In this document: positions 6,809-14,705 of the stretch, one piece after another
Numbering within the stretch: position 1 is the first letter of the stretch
Layout of the letters: the number at the start of each line of letters is the position of its first letter
Position numbers and translations under genes: made by a program
The notes under the pieces: model-generated
What the model was told of the DNA's origin: nothing
The model's database searches: none
Seen by the model: the letters and a program-made list of their open reading frames with translations, nothing else
DNA from: Bacillota bacterium
GTDB lineage: Bacteria > Bacillota > Clostridia > Christensenellales > Aristaeellaceae
NCBI GenBank assembly: GCA_023409955.1
Contig: JAEYQQ010000168.1
Coordinates: forward strand, 1-17,791
Length of the DNA stretch: 17,791 bases
Direction: 5' to 3'

Positions 6809-7080
6809 GATATTCTATGATTTTTTCTTTTCAAATAACTGAATACTCGTCAAAACGCATAATCACATGCAGTATAGGATTTAATATACCTGTCCAGTCA
6901 GGGATATGATGCTGAATCAGCATACAAAAAAAAGATTGAACGAATCGTCAATGGATGCTACATCCCGTACTAAAACAGCCATAAGATTTTTCTATAAAGA
7001 TTTGATTGCGCAGTCCAGAATCATTAAAGCATAATTTACAGTCATTCTATTAGTTCAAATGCATTTGCCCCAATAGATAG
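6809..7080. other. Intergenic region without recognised gene
   Basis: About 270 nt of AT-rich sequence lie between the cas6 promoter and the rplS terminator. I looked for CRISPR repeats, tRNA-like folds and small ORFs with ribosome sites and found none. The only structure is a short dyad, ATGCT-GAATC-AGCAT, near 6909-6923, followed by a run of A on the plus strand. Confidence 0.5.
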
Positions 7081-7081
7081 C

Positions 7082-7108
7082 AAAAACCGGCCCACAGATG
7101 CGGGCCGG
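7082..7108 (-). terminator. Terminator of rplS
   Basis: CCGGCCC (7087-7093) pairs with GGGCCGG (7102-7108) around an 8-nt loop. On the minus strand the stem is followed by TTTTT. It lies 12 nt after the L19 stop codon. Confidence 0.9.
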
Positions 7109-7120
7109 ATCTTGTTGTCA

Positions 7121-7471
7121 TCAGGTACGGTTAGCTTCTTTAATCTTTGCGGCTTTGCCTTGCAGACTGCGCAGGTAGTACAGCTTAGCCCTACGGACCT
7201 TACCGCGGCGGATCACCTCAATGCGGTCCAGCCTCGGGGAATGCAAGGGGAATGTACGCTCTACGCCGATACCATATGATACGCGGCGGACAGTGAATGT
7301 TTCACGTACGCTGCCATTGCGCTTGGCCATTACTGTTCCCTCAAACGCCTGAAGGCGTTCGCGGCTGCCTTCAACAACTTTGACCCATACGCGCACGGTA
7401 TCACCGATGTTGAACTGGGGCAGATTGGTACGGAGCTGCGCCCTTTCAATGGAACGGATAATTTCGCTCAT
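7121..7471 (-). CDS. rplS: 50S ribosomal protein L19
   Basis: A 116-aa protein matching bacterial bL19 over its full length. The start is MSEIIRSIERAQLR, followed by FNIGDTVRVWVKVVEGSRERLQAFEG, RRVSYGIGVERTFPLHSPRLDRIEVIRRGKVRRAKLYYLR and a lysine-rich tail. L19 sits at the interface of the 30S and 50S subunits. The ATG at 7471 has an excellent ribosome site, GGAAGGAGG, 9 nt upstream. In most Firmicutes rplS closes an operon with rpsP, rimM and trmD. Here it stands alone with its own promoter and terminator, between cas6 and a sugar-hydrolase operon on the same strand. Confidence 0.98.
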   Translation of the reverse strand: MSEIIRSIERAQLRTNLPQFNIGDTVRVWVKVVEGSRERLQAFEGTVMAKRNGSVRETFTVRRVSYGIGVERTFPLHSPRLDRIEVIRRGKVRRAKLYYLRSLQGKAAKIKEANRT

Positions 7472-7555
7472 GATTTGTGCCTCCTTCCCTCATAGACGTT
7501 CGTGCCCGGCAATGATCACTTCCGAACAGAGGACCGCCCGTATGTCACAAAGGAG

Positions 7556-7585
7556 ATTATACCATGCTATACACTTATCTGGCAA
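7556..7585 (-). promoter_or_regulatory. Promoter of rplS with a structured 5' leader
   Basis: On the minus strand TTGCCA (7580-7585) and TATAAT (7556-7561) are separated by 18 bp, with TGG before the -10. Transcription would start near 7549, leaving about 78 nt of leader. A possible GTTCG/CGAAC pairing lies in that leader. Firmicutes are known to carry an L19 leader RNA family, but I cannot confirm membership by eye. Confidence 0.75.
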
Positions 7586-7662
7586 TAGGTCAAGCTGTGT
7601 TTTTTTGAGAATGAGCGCCTTGTTTTTGGGGATAGAGTATTTCCCTTAAAGAACACTACTCT

Positions 7663-9360
7663 TTACTGAACCTCAACAACCTCAGTAGAAAGCACGTCTC
7701 CAACAAAACGGTTGCCGGCAATCCGTATGGCACTGCAAGCCTTAAGTGTTGCCATGGCTTTCCTTGGATGCCATGGCACATAGGCCCGGCTGCGGATAAT
7801 GGTGTTATCTTCAAAGCTCAACCCAACCACACTTAATGCATAAAGCACCGATGAATCGAAGGCATGGAAAGTATTATTTGTGATACGAATGTTTTGATGA
7901 AATGGTTTTTTCGCATCCGGTTCCGGGATCTCAGGGCAAATACTAATAATCCCCTCGCAGAACTGGTACATAGAAATCATGCATCCATCTGTAAAATGAT
8001 TATTGCGGATAGCAACATCCCGGCAAGCACCTGATTCAAACCAGTAATTTGCATCTCCCGGTATGAGTATGGCACAGCCAGATGATTCGAACACGTTATT
8101 TTCAATTATCACCGGCTTTGGTGTAGATACCAAAATGCCCCTTGCCCTACACGATCCAAAGTAGCAGTCATGGATATGCACTTGCGGTGTTTGTGTCAAA
8201 TTCTCCACCGCATCATTGGTCTTCAGTCCCTCGGGTAGATCGTCATAAAAAGTGAGATGGCATGTTCCGTCATCGTTCATCATATAACTTTCCAACCGAA
8301 CATATCCAATGGATGCCATGGATAAATGTTCTATCAAAGAAACTTCATGCCCTGCTTGCGCCCAGAGCGGAAAGCCGGCAGACTGCTCATGGGCAAACTC
8401 GGCAGTCAATGTCCGCCGGCCAGTGATTTCTTTGATACGCAGCGCTGTTCCATGCACGTTGATGGGATCGTCCATCAACCCGTGAAAATAGCACTCTTCC
8501 ACCGTTATTCTACCACTGTTATTTGAAAAATGAAGCCCATCGTCATGGCAGGATACTATGCGCCGGCCCTCAGCCTCATTGGGCCTCATAACTATACGGG
8601 AATACCGCATATCATGGCTGAATTGGGTCAGTATGCCAAGACCACAGGTGTTATGTAAGGTAATATCATCCAGCGTCACGTTTTGGCAATGATGCACCAG
8701 TATGCCTGGATGGATGCGGGGACTGTACCGCAGCGTAAGGAAATTGCCCGCAGTAGCTAGCGGGTCAAACCTGCCATAGAAGCGGATGACTCCTGGTTCA
8801 ATCACTACCTGTCGTTTAGATCGGAAGGCATCGCCTGTACGGTAGGCCGTGCGCCTGGACTGTGCATCGAATTCGATTGCGCCAAAGTAAGGGGTATATT
8901 CTTCTCCATTGAAGAAATGGAGTCTCTCATTCTCTATCCGAAATGGATATTTGTCAGCATCCACTGCAACATCAGCCCACTCATGAGAAGATCGCAAAAT
9001 GATACCTTCTGCATTATGGGATGGAGCATAATCAATTTTCAATCCATCAATGGCAACATGCGATGATTGAAGCAGCACAATGGGCGAAAGCTTACCGTGA
9101 CACAAGAGTATTGCTCCATGCCCTTTCAACTGGACATGATGTGCATTTTCAAACAACAGGCCGGCTTTCAGTTCAGGAAGCTGATCAGAGTTGGACAGCG
9201 ATACAGAAAAGGTCGAAGCATTCTTGGAATACAGATGATATTCACCCGGAGCAAGATGGAATACGACATCTTGCTTATGGCTGGCAATCATATGGTTTAG
9301 CCTCTCAGTCACATCATTACCAGGTATGATGCCATGATCAATCAGGTATATATCTCTCAT
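7663..9360 (-). CDS. GH110-like right-handed beta-helix alpha-1,3-galactosidase, cytoplasmic
   Basis: A 565-aa protein built of parallel beta-helix coils: repeated short strands with Asn-ladder turns such as IENNVFESSG, IRNNHFTDG and ITNNTFHAFD. The motifs CHDDGLHFSN (271-280) and MDDPINVHG (296-304), each with an Asp pair, resemble those of glycoside hydrolase family 110. GH110 exo-enzymes release terminal alpha-1,3-linked galactose from blood-group B-type or linear alpha-Gal glycans. No signal peptide is present, so it would act inside the cell on imported oligosaccharides. The ATG lies 5 nt after the preceding gene's stop, with AGGAAG overlapping that gene's end, so the pair is translationally close. 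Other beta-helix carbohydrate enzymes (polygalacturonase or epimerase-like) are possible; the GH110 call is moderately sure, the fold very sure. Confidence 0.65.
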   Translation of the reverse strand: MRDIYLIDHGIIPGNDVTERLNHMIASHKQDVVFHLAPGEYHLYSKNASTFSVSLSNSDQLPELKAGLLFENAHHVQLKGHGAILLCHGKLSPIVLLQSSHVAIDGLKIDYAPSHNAEGIILRSSHEWADVAVDADKYPFRIENERLHFFNGEEYTPYFGAIEFDAQSRRTAYRTGDAFRSKRQVVIEPGVIRFYGRFDPLATAGNFLTLRYSPRIHPGILVHHCQNVTLDDITLHNTCGLGILTQFSHDMRYSRIVMRPNEAEGRRIVSCHDDGLHFSNNSGRITVEECYFHGLMDDPINVHGTALRIKEITGRRTLTAEFAHEQSAGFPLWAQAGHEVSLIEHLSMASIGYVRLESYMMNDDGTCHLTFYDDLPEGLKTNDAVENLTQTPQVHIHDCYFGSCRARGILVSTPKPVIIENNVFESSGCAILIPGDANYWFESGACRDVAIRNNHFTDGCMISMYQFCEGIISICPEIPEPDAKKPFHQNIRITNNTFHAFDSSVLYALSVVGLSFEDNTIIRSRAYVPWHPRKAMATLKACSAIRIAGNRFVGDVLSTEVVEVQ

Positions 9361-9365
9361 CGAAC

Positions 9366-10652
9366 TTATGCTTCCTGCACTTTCTTTGTAAAATGTTCCA
9401 TTGCCCCAGTTGCAACAACAATAGGTTCACATGCCCCATCCGGCAGCCAAAAGATTGGCCTTGCCGTTTGGTTAAACAAAGTGGATTGTTTGCATCCCTC
9501 ATGCAACAGCGATATCTCCCCGCCCCACAAGGGCAGATGATTTATCTGGGCAAATTCCCCTTCATTCACTGCACTGCGTGTATGTAAAACCCCTTTGGAC
9601 GCGTTGGGCCTTATGCCCATCAAACCAGTCACCACAGCACCTACTGCAGCAAAGGAAACCTCCGGATATTCCTTCCGCTTCAGGTCCGGATTGGTCATTG
9701 TCAAGAAAGCTTCCATGCCCATGTCATCTAGCCCAAACCGCCAGAAGATTTCCGCATGATAACTGAACTCTTCCACGCAATCGGCAGAGCTCCTGATGAT
9801 GTAATCTAACTGCTTTTTCTGCCTAACAGGGTCACGAATCAGGTCAAAGTACAAGGGCATACCGGCAACAGTACCCATATACTCAAACCCAAATTGATCT
9901 TCACCAAACCAAACGGCGGCATATGCCTGTTCCTTTTCAGACCACCACGCCGACTCAAACCAATCCTGCAGCTTTTGAGCCTTCTGTTCATACTCCTTTG
10001 CAAGTGCATGCTCACCTAAAATATGCAGAACATCAGCATACGTCAGCAAGCCGCGATACTGGGCAGCAAGCAGATCGGCAGCCACCTTGTATCCATTTTG
10101 TCTAGGACTTTCATCATAAGATGCAATACCACGGCGCCCAGTGCCAGGCTGACGCTCGATCACGCCGTCCTTGTCCTTATCCCAATGACGGATATAGTCT
10201 TCCACCGACATTCTGTAAAAGTTACGAAACTCTTCCCTTCTCAAATAGCGAGAATCGCCAGTAAAGTGGAACATGCGTAAGCAAGCATCCATCACATCAA
10301 AGTTAGCTGGTAGGTTATACCAAAAATCTGAATCATCGGTGTAATCCACAGGACAAGGCGTGCCGTCAAACTTAATCTCCCAATAGGAACAAAAGCTGCG
10401 GCTTTCGCTGATGGCCGTTATAAACCGACGAAGCATATTATAATTGTGGGCAGCAAGCCCCAAAGCATGGGCACCAGCAGCATGATGTGCTACATCACGC
10501 ATGCAAAAGGCCTCTCGGCCTGGCAGTGCAGCTTCATAAACCGGTCCAATCGGTGCGTTATCGTTTGCATAGGCCAGGGCCTGCTTGCGCGCCCAATCAA
10601 ACCGTGTGTTAAGCATGGGATTGCTGGAATGAAACTGTACACCGGAATACAT
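9366..10652 (-). CDS. Six-hairpin (alpha/alpha)6 glycosidase-like protein, family unassigned
   Basis: A 428-aa soluble protein rich in helical hairpins, like (alpha/alpha)6-barrel glycosidases. Candidate active-site segments are CMRDVAHHAAGAHALGL (about 50-66), SYWEIKFDG (about 89-97), DYTDDSDFWYNLPANFDV (about 103-120), and EEFSYHAEIFWRFGLDDMGM. The acidic and aromatic residues there would suit sugar binding and acid/base catalysis. The call rests on the motif pattern, not on a named family; exact substrate is unknown. The ATG at 10652 is preceded by AAGGGGG at 8 nt. A TTG at 10688 in frame lacks such a site. It has no signal peptide. It is the first gene of a two-gene operon with the GH110-like enzyme and is divergent from the AraC regulator, so both enzymes probably act on the same imported glycan. 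Confidence 0.7.
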   Translation of the reverse strand: MYSGVQFHSSNPMLNTRFDWARKQALAYANDNAPIGPVYEAALPGREAFCMRDVAHHAAGAHALGLAAHNYNMLRRFITAISESRSFCSYWEIKFDGTPCPVDYTDDSDFWYNLPANFDVMDACLRMFHFTGDSRYLRREEFRNFYRMSVEDYIRHWDKDKDGVIERQPGTGRRGIASYDESPRQNGYKVAADLLAAQYRGLLTYADVLHILGEHALAKEYEQKAQKLQDWFESAWWSEKEQAYAAVWFGEDQFGFEYMGTVAGMPLYFDLIRDPVRQKKQLDYIIRSSADCVEEFSYHAEIFWRFGLDDMGMEAFLTMTNPDLKRKEYPEVSFAAVGAVVTGLMGIRPNASKGVLHTRSAVNEGEFAQINHLPLWGGEISLLHEGCKQSTLFNQTARPIFWLPDGACEPIVVATGAMEHFTKKVQEA

Positions 10653-10717
10653 AACAAAACCCCCTTCGCAGATTTGACGAAGAGGCAATGAAAAGGCTGG
10701 GAGCTCTTGGCGACATC

Positions 10718-10746
10718 ATTATATGGGTATGATCTAAAAAAAGCAA
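10718..10746 (-). promoter_or_regulatory. Promoter of the leftward glycosidase operon
   Basis: On the minus strand TTGCTT (10741-10746) and TATAAT (10718-10723) are separated by 17 bp. Transcription would start near 10711, about 58 nt before the ATG. The weak -35 is compatible with a need for an activator. Confidence 0.65.
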
Positions 10747-10770
10747 GCGTCTATCATCAATTATTTGCAC

Positions 10771-10793
10771 CAACGCTTTGCTGCAAAGCGTTG
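10771..10793. promoter_or_regulatory. 23-bp perfect dyad, probable operator between divergent operons
   Basis: CAACGCTTTGC and GCAAAGCGTTG flank a single central T. The right arm overlaps the first three bases of the regulator's -35 box. The dyad centre lies about 71 bp upstream of the predicted leftward transcription start, so one bound protein could influence both directions. Confidence 0.65.
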
Positions 10794-10819
10794 ACACGTA
10801 ACCGTCATCGTGTTAGTCT
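10791..10819 (+). promoter_or_regulatory. Promoter of the AraC-family regulator gene
   Basis: A perfect TTGACA (10791-10796) and TAGTCT (10814-10819) are separated by 17 bp, with TGT just before the -10 (extended -10). The -35 box overlaps the 23-bp dyad, so repression by its binding protein is plausible. Confidence 0.65.
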
Positions 10820-10855
10820 GGAAAAAAACTCTCATTAATAAAAGGGGGCTCCTAT

Positions 10856-11791
10856 ATGCCGTATCCGTTTTTACAGGTGGCGGAGGCTGCCCAGAACAAA
10901 GCAGACCACTATATACACTTTACGCATCAAGGTGGAAATGACTCTTTGTCGCTGGTGCAGTTTGGCTGGCACCATACAGATGGCGGCTATGGTTATGGCC
11001 CTATGGTCAGGGATCATTGCCTTATTCATTTCGTTGAAAAAGGATCTGGCCGAGTTCTGGCCAGTGATATGGAATACCACGTCGGGCCAGGTGAATGCTT
11101 TGCGTTTTTCCCCCATCAGATTGCCTATTATGAATCGGACACTCAGGATCCTTGGACATATTATTGGCTGGGTTTTGAAGGAACATGGAGCGACGACCTG
11201 ATGCAAGCAGCAGGTTTTTCTGAAGAGCTGATCGTTCGGCCTATCATGGAAGAAACCAGTCTTTTTGAACATTTAAAAAGAGGTATTGATCTTGGGATGA
11301 AAGCTGAAAACTCATTATATTTCTCCGGTGTATTACGACAGGCGCTGCATCATCTCATTTCAAATCCAACCAAGATGGAAACACGCTTGAATAGTACAAA
11401 GCGAAAGTACAGCCCACTTGGTAATGAATATGTGCGCATCGTCACCTCCATTATAGAGACTTCTTTCCGAGAGCGGCTTAGTGTAGATGAAATGGCATCT
11501 CGCATGGGCCTGAACCGCAGCTATTTGACAACCATATTTAAGGAGCATACAGGCGTATCCATTAAGGAATACCTGACAGATTATCGACTGCAGCAGAGCA
11601 TCCTTGGTCTGCAAAAGTCAAATTACACAGTTAAGCGCGCTGCTTTGGAAAGTGGTTTTAACGATCCTTTGTATTTTTCAAAACTTTTTAAATCCAGATA
11701 TGGTATATCCCCTCATGAATACCGGAAATCACACAAGCAAAGATTTGATACAGAGACGGATGACGTTTCTGATATAACTTATAACAAGTAA
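10856..11791 (+). CDS. AraC-family transcriptional regulator with cupin sensor domain
   Basis: A 311-aa regulator. Residues about 25-150 form a cupin-like arabinose-binding-type sensor (HFVEKGSGRVLASDMEYHVGPGECFAFFPHQIAYYESD). Residues about 195-300 form the double helix-turn-helix AraC domain, with RLSVDEMASRMGLNRSYLTTIFK, GVSIKEYLTDYRL and the second HTH ending in FNDPLYFSKLFKSRYGISPHEYR. Such proteins bind a sugar and activate transport and hydrolase genes. Located between two sugar-related operons, it is the natural regulator of both. The ATG follows AAGGGGG by 7-8 nt. The last ~15 residues after the HTH are polar and probably flexible. The effector, presumably an oligosaccharide or galactose, is inferred from the neighbours only. 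Confidence 0.93.
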   Translation: MPYPFLQVAEAAQNKADHYIHFTHQGGNDSLSLVQFGWHHTDGGYGYGPMVRDHCLIHFVEKGSGRVLASDMEYHVGPGECFAFFPHQIAYYESDTQDPWTYYWLGFEGTWSDDLMQAAGFSEELIVRPIMEETSLFEHLKRGIDLGMKAENSLYFSGVLRQALHHLISNPTKMETRLNSTKRKYSPLGNEYVRIVTSIIETSFRERLSVDEMASRMGLNRSYLTTIFKEHTGVSIKEYLTDYRLQQSILGLQKSNYTVKRAALESGFNDPLYFSKLFKSRYGISPHEYRKSHKQRFDTETDDVSDITYNK

Positions 11792-11895
11792 AAAGATCTT
11801 TGCAATTAGGAAAATCACACAAATGTATGAAATTAAAAACAATAAACATCTAACATTTCTCCATGTTCCCCTATCATCCGTCCATTTACTTATAC

Positions 11896-11979
11896 AAGGA
11901 TTGTTGGTTATCATGGGTATACAAAGGGTAACGGATGTGTTGGAATTGCACAATTATTACATGTATTCCAACAATCCTT
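11896..11979 (+). promoter_or_regulatory. Leader/operator region with competing inverted repeats before the binding-protein gene
   Basis: AAGGATTGTTGG (11896-11907) is the exact complement of CCAACAATCCTT (11968-11979). A second pair, GTTGGAAT (11939-11946) with ATTCCAAC (11965-11972), shares the CCAAC bases, so only one stem can form at a time. TATACAAGG (11891-11899) and TATACAAAGG (11918-11927) form an imperfect direct repeat, possibly for AraC binding. I see no convincing -35/-10 pair in 11792-12008. Confidence 0.5.
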
Positions 11980-12008
11980 AGTGCTCTAAATAAAGAGGAG
12001 GCAGACAT

Positions 12009-13655
12009 ATGAAAAAGGTATTGGGGTTGCTCTTGGTCATGGCGATGCTCATGTCCTTGGCAGGTTCTGCTCTGGCCGAAACCAACAAGCTTGGCTGGAC
12101 AGTACCTACGGAAACACTGAAAGTCACCGTTTTTCTCGCCAGCGATAACTGGACCGAGCTGGAGGAGCAAAAGCAAGGTATTGCCAACATGAAAGCCTAT
12201 CTACTGGAAAACTTCAATATTGAGCTGAACTATCAAACTACTGACGGAAAAGCCGAAGAAGCTGTCAACCTGATGCTCGCCTCCGGCGATTATCCTGATG
12301 TTATCAAAGGCTTGACAACCGCCGCCCGCCAGAAATTTGTGGATCAAGGCCGCGCTGTGGAGCTGACGAGCTTTATTGAAAACTCCCCCAATTTGAAAGC
12401 TAAGTTGGGCGACTATCTGCCCATGTACAGCAACAACGAAGGCAAGTACTTCTATCTTCCCACCACCTTTGGCAATCTGATGGATCTGCCTGACTATAGC
12501 GCTCATTTGCGTTATGATGAATGGCTGGCCATCGGCAGCCCTAAAATCGAAACACCTGATGACTACTACAATGCCATTATGGCCATTCTTGAAAAGTTCC
12601 CCACCACCCCCAGCGGTGAAACCCGCTACTCCTTGAGCTTGTATAACCAGGGTAATCCCGAATATTTCCTGGGCGGCTATTTCGGACTGCAGCGCGGTTG
12701 GAAAGTAAACGACGACAACTCCCTGACCTATTGGGCTTTCTCAGAAGAAGGCAAGCGTATGGCCCAGTTCGTCAACAAGTTCTGGCGCTCGGGCACCATG
12801 GATCCCGATTCCTTCACCAATGCGTGGGATGACATGCGTACCAAGATCAGCCAGGAGCGAGTAATCGGCATGATGGCTGGCTGGTGGATCGGCTACAACG
12901 CCGGCCATGAAATCTGGTCCCTCACTGATCCCACTTGGACAGAGGATAAGCGCTATATCCAGATTGGCTTTAAAGACCCCGCTGTGGAAAAGGCCACCGT
13001 TACTACCAAGAACAACCTTGGTTCCAGCTGGACGATCATAACCGACAAATGCAAGGACCCCGAGGCAGTCATGAAGTACATTGACTTTATACTGTCCGAT
13101 GCCGGCGCAGCCCTTGTCAACTGGGGTATCCCCGGCCAAGTGCAATCCTATAAGGATCCTACCAAAACCATTTCTATTTGGGATGCTAACAGCCCCACCG
13201 ATTGGAAGTTTGACGAGAACTCCAAGAAGCAACTGCTATCTGAGACTTGGGATTATAATGAAGAAGGCATTTTCGGCGCCAACACTGGCTTTGCCAGCTG
13301 GGTTGCCTACCAGGGCCGCTGGGCTGACGGCGAAAGCTGCATTTGGCCCAACCAGATGTGGTACAGCGAAAACAAATGGAAGCAGATCATGTTCGAAAAC
13401 ATGAAGGATACCATTGTTGACGCAACAGCGCTGCTGGCTATGGGCAGCAAGTCTGAAGAGCTCACCATGGCGGAAGCTGCAGTGAAGGATGCCTGGATGC
13501 AGAACTTCCCCCTGGTATGCATGGCTGAAGACGACGAGACCTTTGAAATTGCCTGGGTTGCACTGCAGGATGCACTCACCGCCGCTAACGTGGAATTGAT
13601 GACCAAGGATTGGCAGGCGAATTATCAAGCCAACTTGGCGCGGATGGGCAAATAA
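12009..13655 (+). CDS. Extracellular solute-binding protein of an oligosaccharide ABC transporter (LipO/YtcQ-like)
   Basis: A 548-aa binding protein of the family-1-like LplA/YtcQ group, which captures oligosaccharides outside the cell for an LplB/LplC-type permease pair. A signal peptide covers residues 1-23, with cleavage after SALA. Its mature body contains features usual for this family, such as the aromatic-rich SLSLYNQGNPEYFLGGYFG, MMAGWWIGYN and GSSWTIITDKCKDPEAVMKYIDFILSDAG segments. Unusually for a Gram-positive binding protein, no Cys follows the signal sequence. ATG at 12009 follows GAGGAGG by 7 nt. It heads an operon with two permeases and a GH36-like enzyme, and a hairpin separates it from the permeases, consistent with excess production of the binding protein. 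Confidence 0.92.
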   Translation: MKKVLGLLLVMAMLMSLAGSALAETNKLGWTVPTETLKVTVFLASDNWTELEEQKQGIANMKAYLLENFNIELNYQTTDGKAEEAVNLMLASGDYPDVIKGLTTAARQKFVDQGRAVELTSFIENSPNLKAKLGDYLPMYSNNEGKYFYLPTTFGNLMDLPDYSAHLRYDEWLAIGSPKIETPDDYYNAIMAILEKFPTTPSGETRYSLSLYNQGNPEYFLGGYFGLQRGWKVNDDNSLTYWAFSEEGKRMAQFVNKFWRSGTMDPDSFTNAWDDMRTKISQERVIGMMAGWWIGYNAGHEIWSLTDPTWTEDKRYIQIGFKDPAVEKATVTTKNNLGSSWTIITDKCKDPEAVMKYIDFILSDAGAALVNWGIPGQVQSYKDPTKTISIWDANSPTDWKFDENSKKQLLSETWDYNEEGIFGANTGFASWVAYQGRWADGESCIWPNQMWYSENKWKQIMFENMKDTIVDATALLAMGSKSEELTMAEAAVKDAWMQNFPLVCMAEDDETFEIAWVALQDALTAANVELMTKDWQANYQANLARMGK

Positions 13656-13678
13656 TCTACAGCCAGCTAGAACAAAAC

Positions 13679-13705
13679 AAGGGGGAGGGATATTCCCTCC
13701 CCCTT
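13679..13705 (+). terminator. Intra-operon hairpin after the binding-protein gene
   Basis: AAGGGGGAGGGA (13679-13690) and TCCCTCCCCCTT (13694-13705) make a perfect 12-bp stem with a 3-nt loop, followed by a short T run (13704-13706). It lies 23 nt after the stop and 43 nt before the first permease ATG. It probably acts as partial terminator or 3' stabiliser. Confidence 0.75.
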
Positions 13706-13748
13706 TCATAAAGCTATTTACACCGCACCGTAAGGAGGGAAAAGGCAT

Positions 13749-14693
13749 ATGCTGGCTGCAAAACACACAAAAAAAGCAGGCGGATGGAAGGCGCTGTTGT
13801 ACAGCTTTAAGAGCCAACGCGAAATGTGGCTTTTATGCATTCCGATTATCGCCTGGGTTTTAGTTTTTTGCTACTACCCCATGTACGGCCTTTCCATGGC
13901 ATTTGTTAACTATGTTCCAGGACGTGAGATCTGGCAAAGCGACTGGGTTGGCTTGAAATACTTTACACAATTCTTGAATAATCCCATCTTTTTTCAGTTG
14001 CTTCGCAACACCTTATCCATGAGCATACTTGGTATCACCGTAGGCTTTGCCGCCCCCATCCTTTTCGCCTTTTCATTGAACGAAATCGGCAATATAAAAA
14101 CGAAAAAACTAATTCAGACTGCCAGTTACCTACCCCATTTTATCAGCTGGGTGGTTGCTGGTGCTATGTTTAAATCCTTGCTAAACTCTGACGGAGCAGT
14201 CAGCGACTTGCTGTTAAGCCTTGGTCTGATAGGCAAGCCTACCAATTTCTTAAACAAGGGCGATTGGTATTGGGGCATTATCACCCTGCTAAACATCTGG
14301 AAGGGCATGGGATGGTCAGCAATTATTTATCTAAGCGCCATGTCCGGTGTCGATGAGGAACTGTATCAAGCTGGAGCAATCGATGGTCTGGGCCGGTTTG
14401 GAATGGCCAGGCACATCACGCTACCCTCCATCCTCCCCACAATAGTGCTTTTATGGATTATGGGTGTGGGCGGTATTCTAAACGCTGGATTCGATCAGCA
14501 CCTGATACTCGGCACTCCCCTTACTCAAAAATACTGGGATGTGGTGGATACCTACACCTATCGATATGGTGTACAGGAAGGCTTCTATTCCATGGCTACG
14601 GCTGTTACGCTGATGAAATCGGTCATAGGGTTTTCCCTTGTCCTAATCACCAACGCCATCTCCCGCAAAGTAAGCGATGTCGCGCTGTTTTAG
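13749..14693 (+). CDS. ABC sugar transporter permease (LplB-like)
   Basis: A 314-aa integral membrane protein with about six helices, starting at MWLLCIPIIAWVLVFCYYPMYG (about 26-47). The conserved cytoplasmic EAA loop, YQAGAIDGLGRFGMARHITLP (206-226), docks the ATPase. The sequence follows the LplB subfamily that pairs with large LipO/YtcQ-type binding proteins. The ATG lies behind TAAGGAGGG at 13731-13739. It is the first of two permease genes, 12 nt upstream of the next. No gene for an ATP-binding subunit is in the window; such CUT1 importers often share one MsmK-type ATPase encoded elsewhere. Confidence 0.93.
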   Translation: MLAAKHTKKAGGWKALLYSFKSQREMWLLCIPIIAWVLVFCYYPMYGLSMAFVNYVPGREIWQSDWVGLKYFTQFLNNPIFFQLLRNTLSMSILGITVGFAAPILFAFSLNEIGNIKTKKLIQTASYLPHFISWVVAGAMFKSLLNSDGAVSDLLLSLGLIGKPTNFLNKGDWYWGIITLLNIWKGMGWSAIIYLSAMSGVDEELYQAGAIDGLGRFGMARHITLPSILPTIVLLWIMGVGGILNAGFDQHLILGTPLTQKYWDVVDTYTYRYGVQEGFYSMATAVTLMKSVIGFSLVLITNAISRKVSDVALF

Positions 14694-14705
14694 GGAGGAA
14701 ATAAT

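Noticed and set aside
5809..6945. ATTGAACGAAT present at 5809-5819 and 6935-6945, on either side of cas6
   Set aside because: Eleven-base matches are expected by chance many times in a window this long, and the flanks differ.
6896..6962. 21-codon minus-strand frame in the cas6-rplS intergenic region
   Set aside because: No ribosome binding site and no sign of conservation that can be judged from sequence alone.
6612..7120. Possible CRISPR array near cas6
   Set aside because: No direct repeat of 20 nt or more and no regular spacer pattern is visible on either strand; only 9-11 nt chance matches occur.
7600..7675. Possible terminator after the GH110-like gene
   Set aside because: Only 6-bp AT-rich stems (AGAGTA/TACTCT, TAAAGA/TCTTTA) without a T run on the minus strand; too weak to call.
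12741..13232. 163-codon open frame on the minus strand
   Set aside because: Fully antisense to the binding-protein gene, without ribosome site or family resemblance.
13236..13817. 193-codon open frame on the minus strand
   Set aside because: It lies opposite the end of the binding-protein gene, the operon hairpin and the start of the permease; Cys/His-rich low-quality translation typical of a shadow frame.
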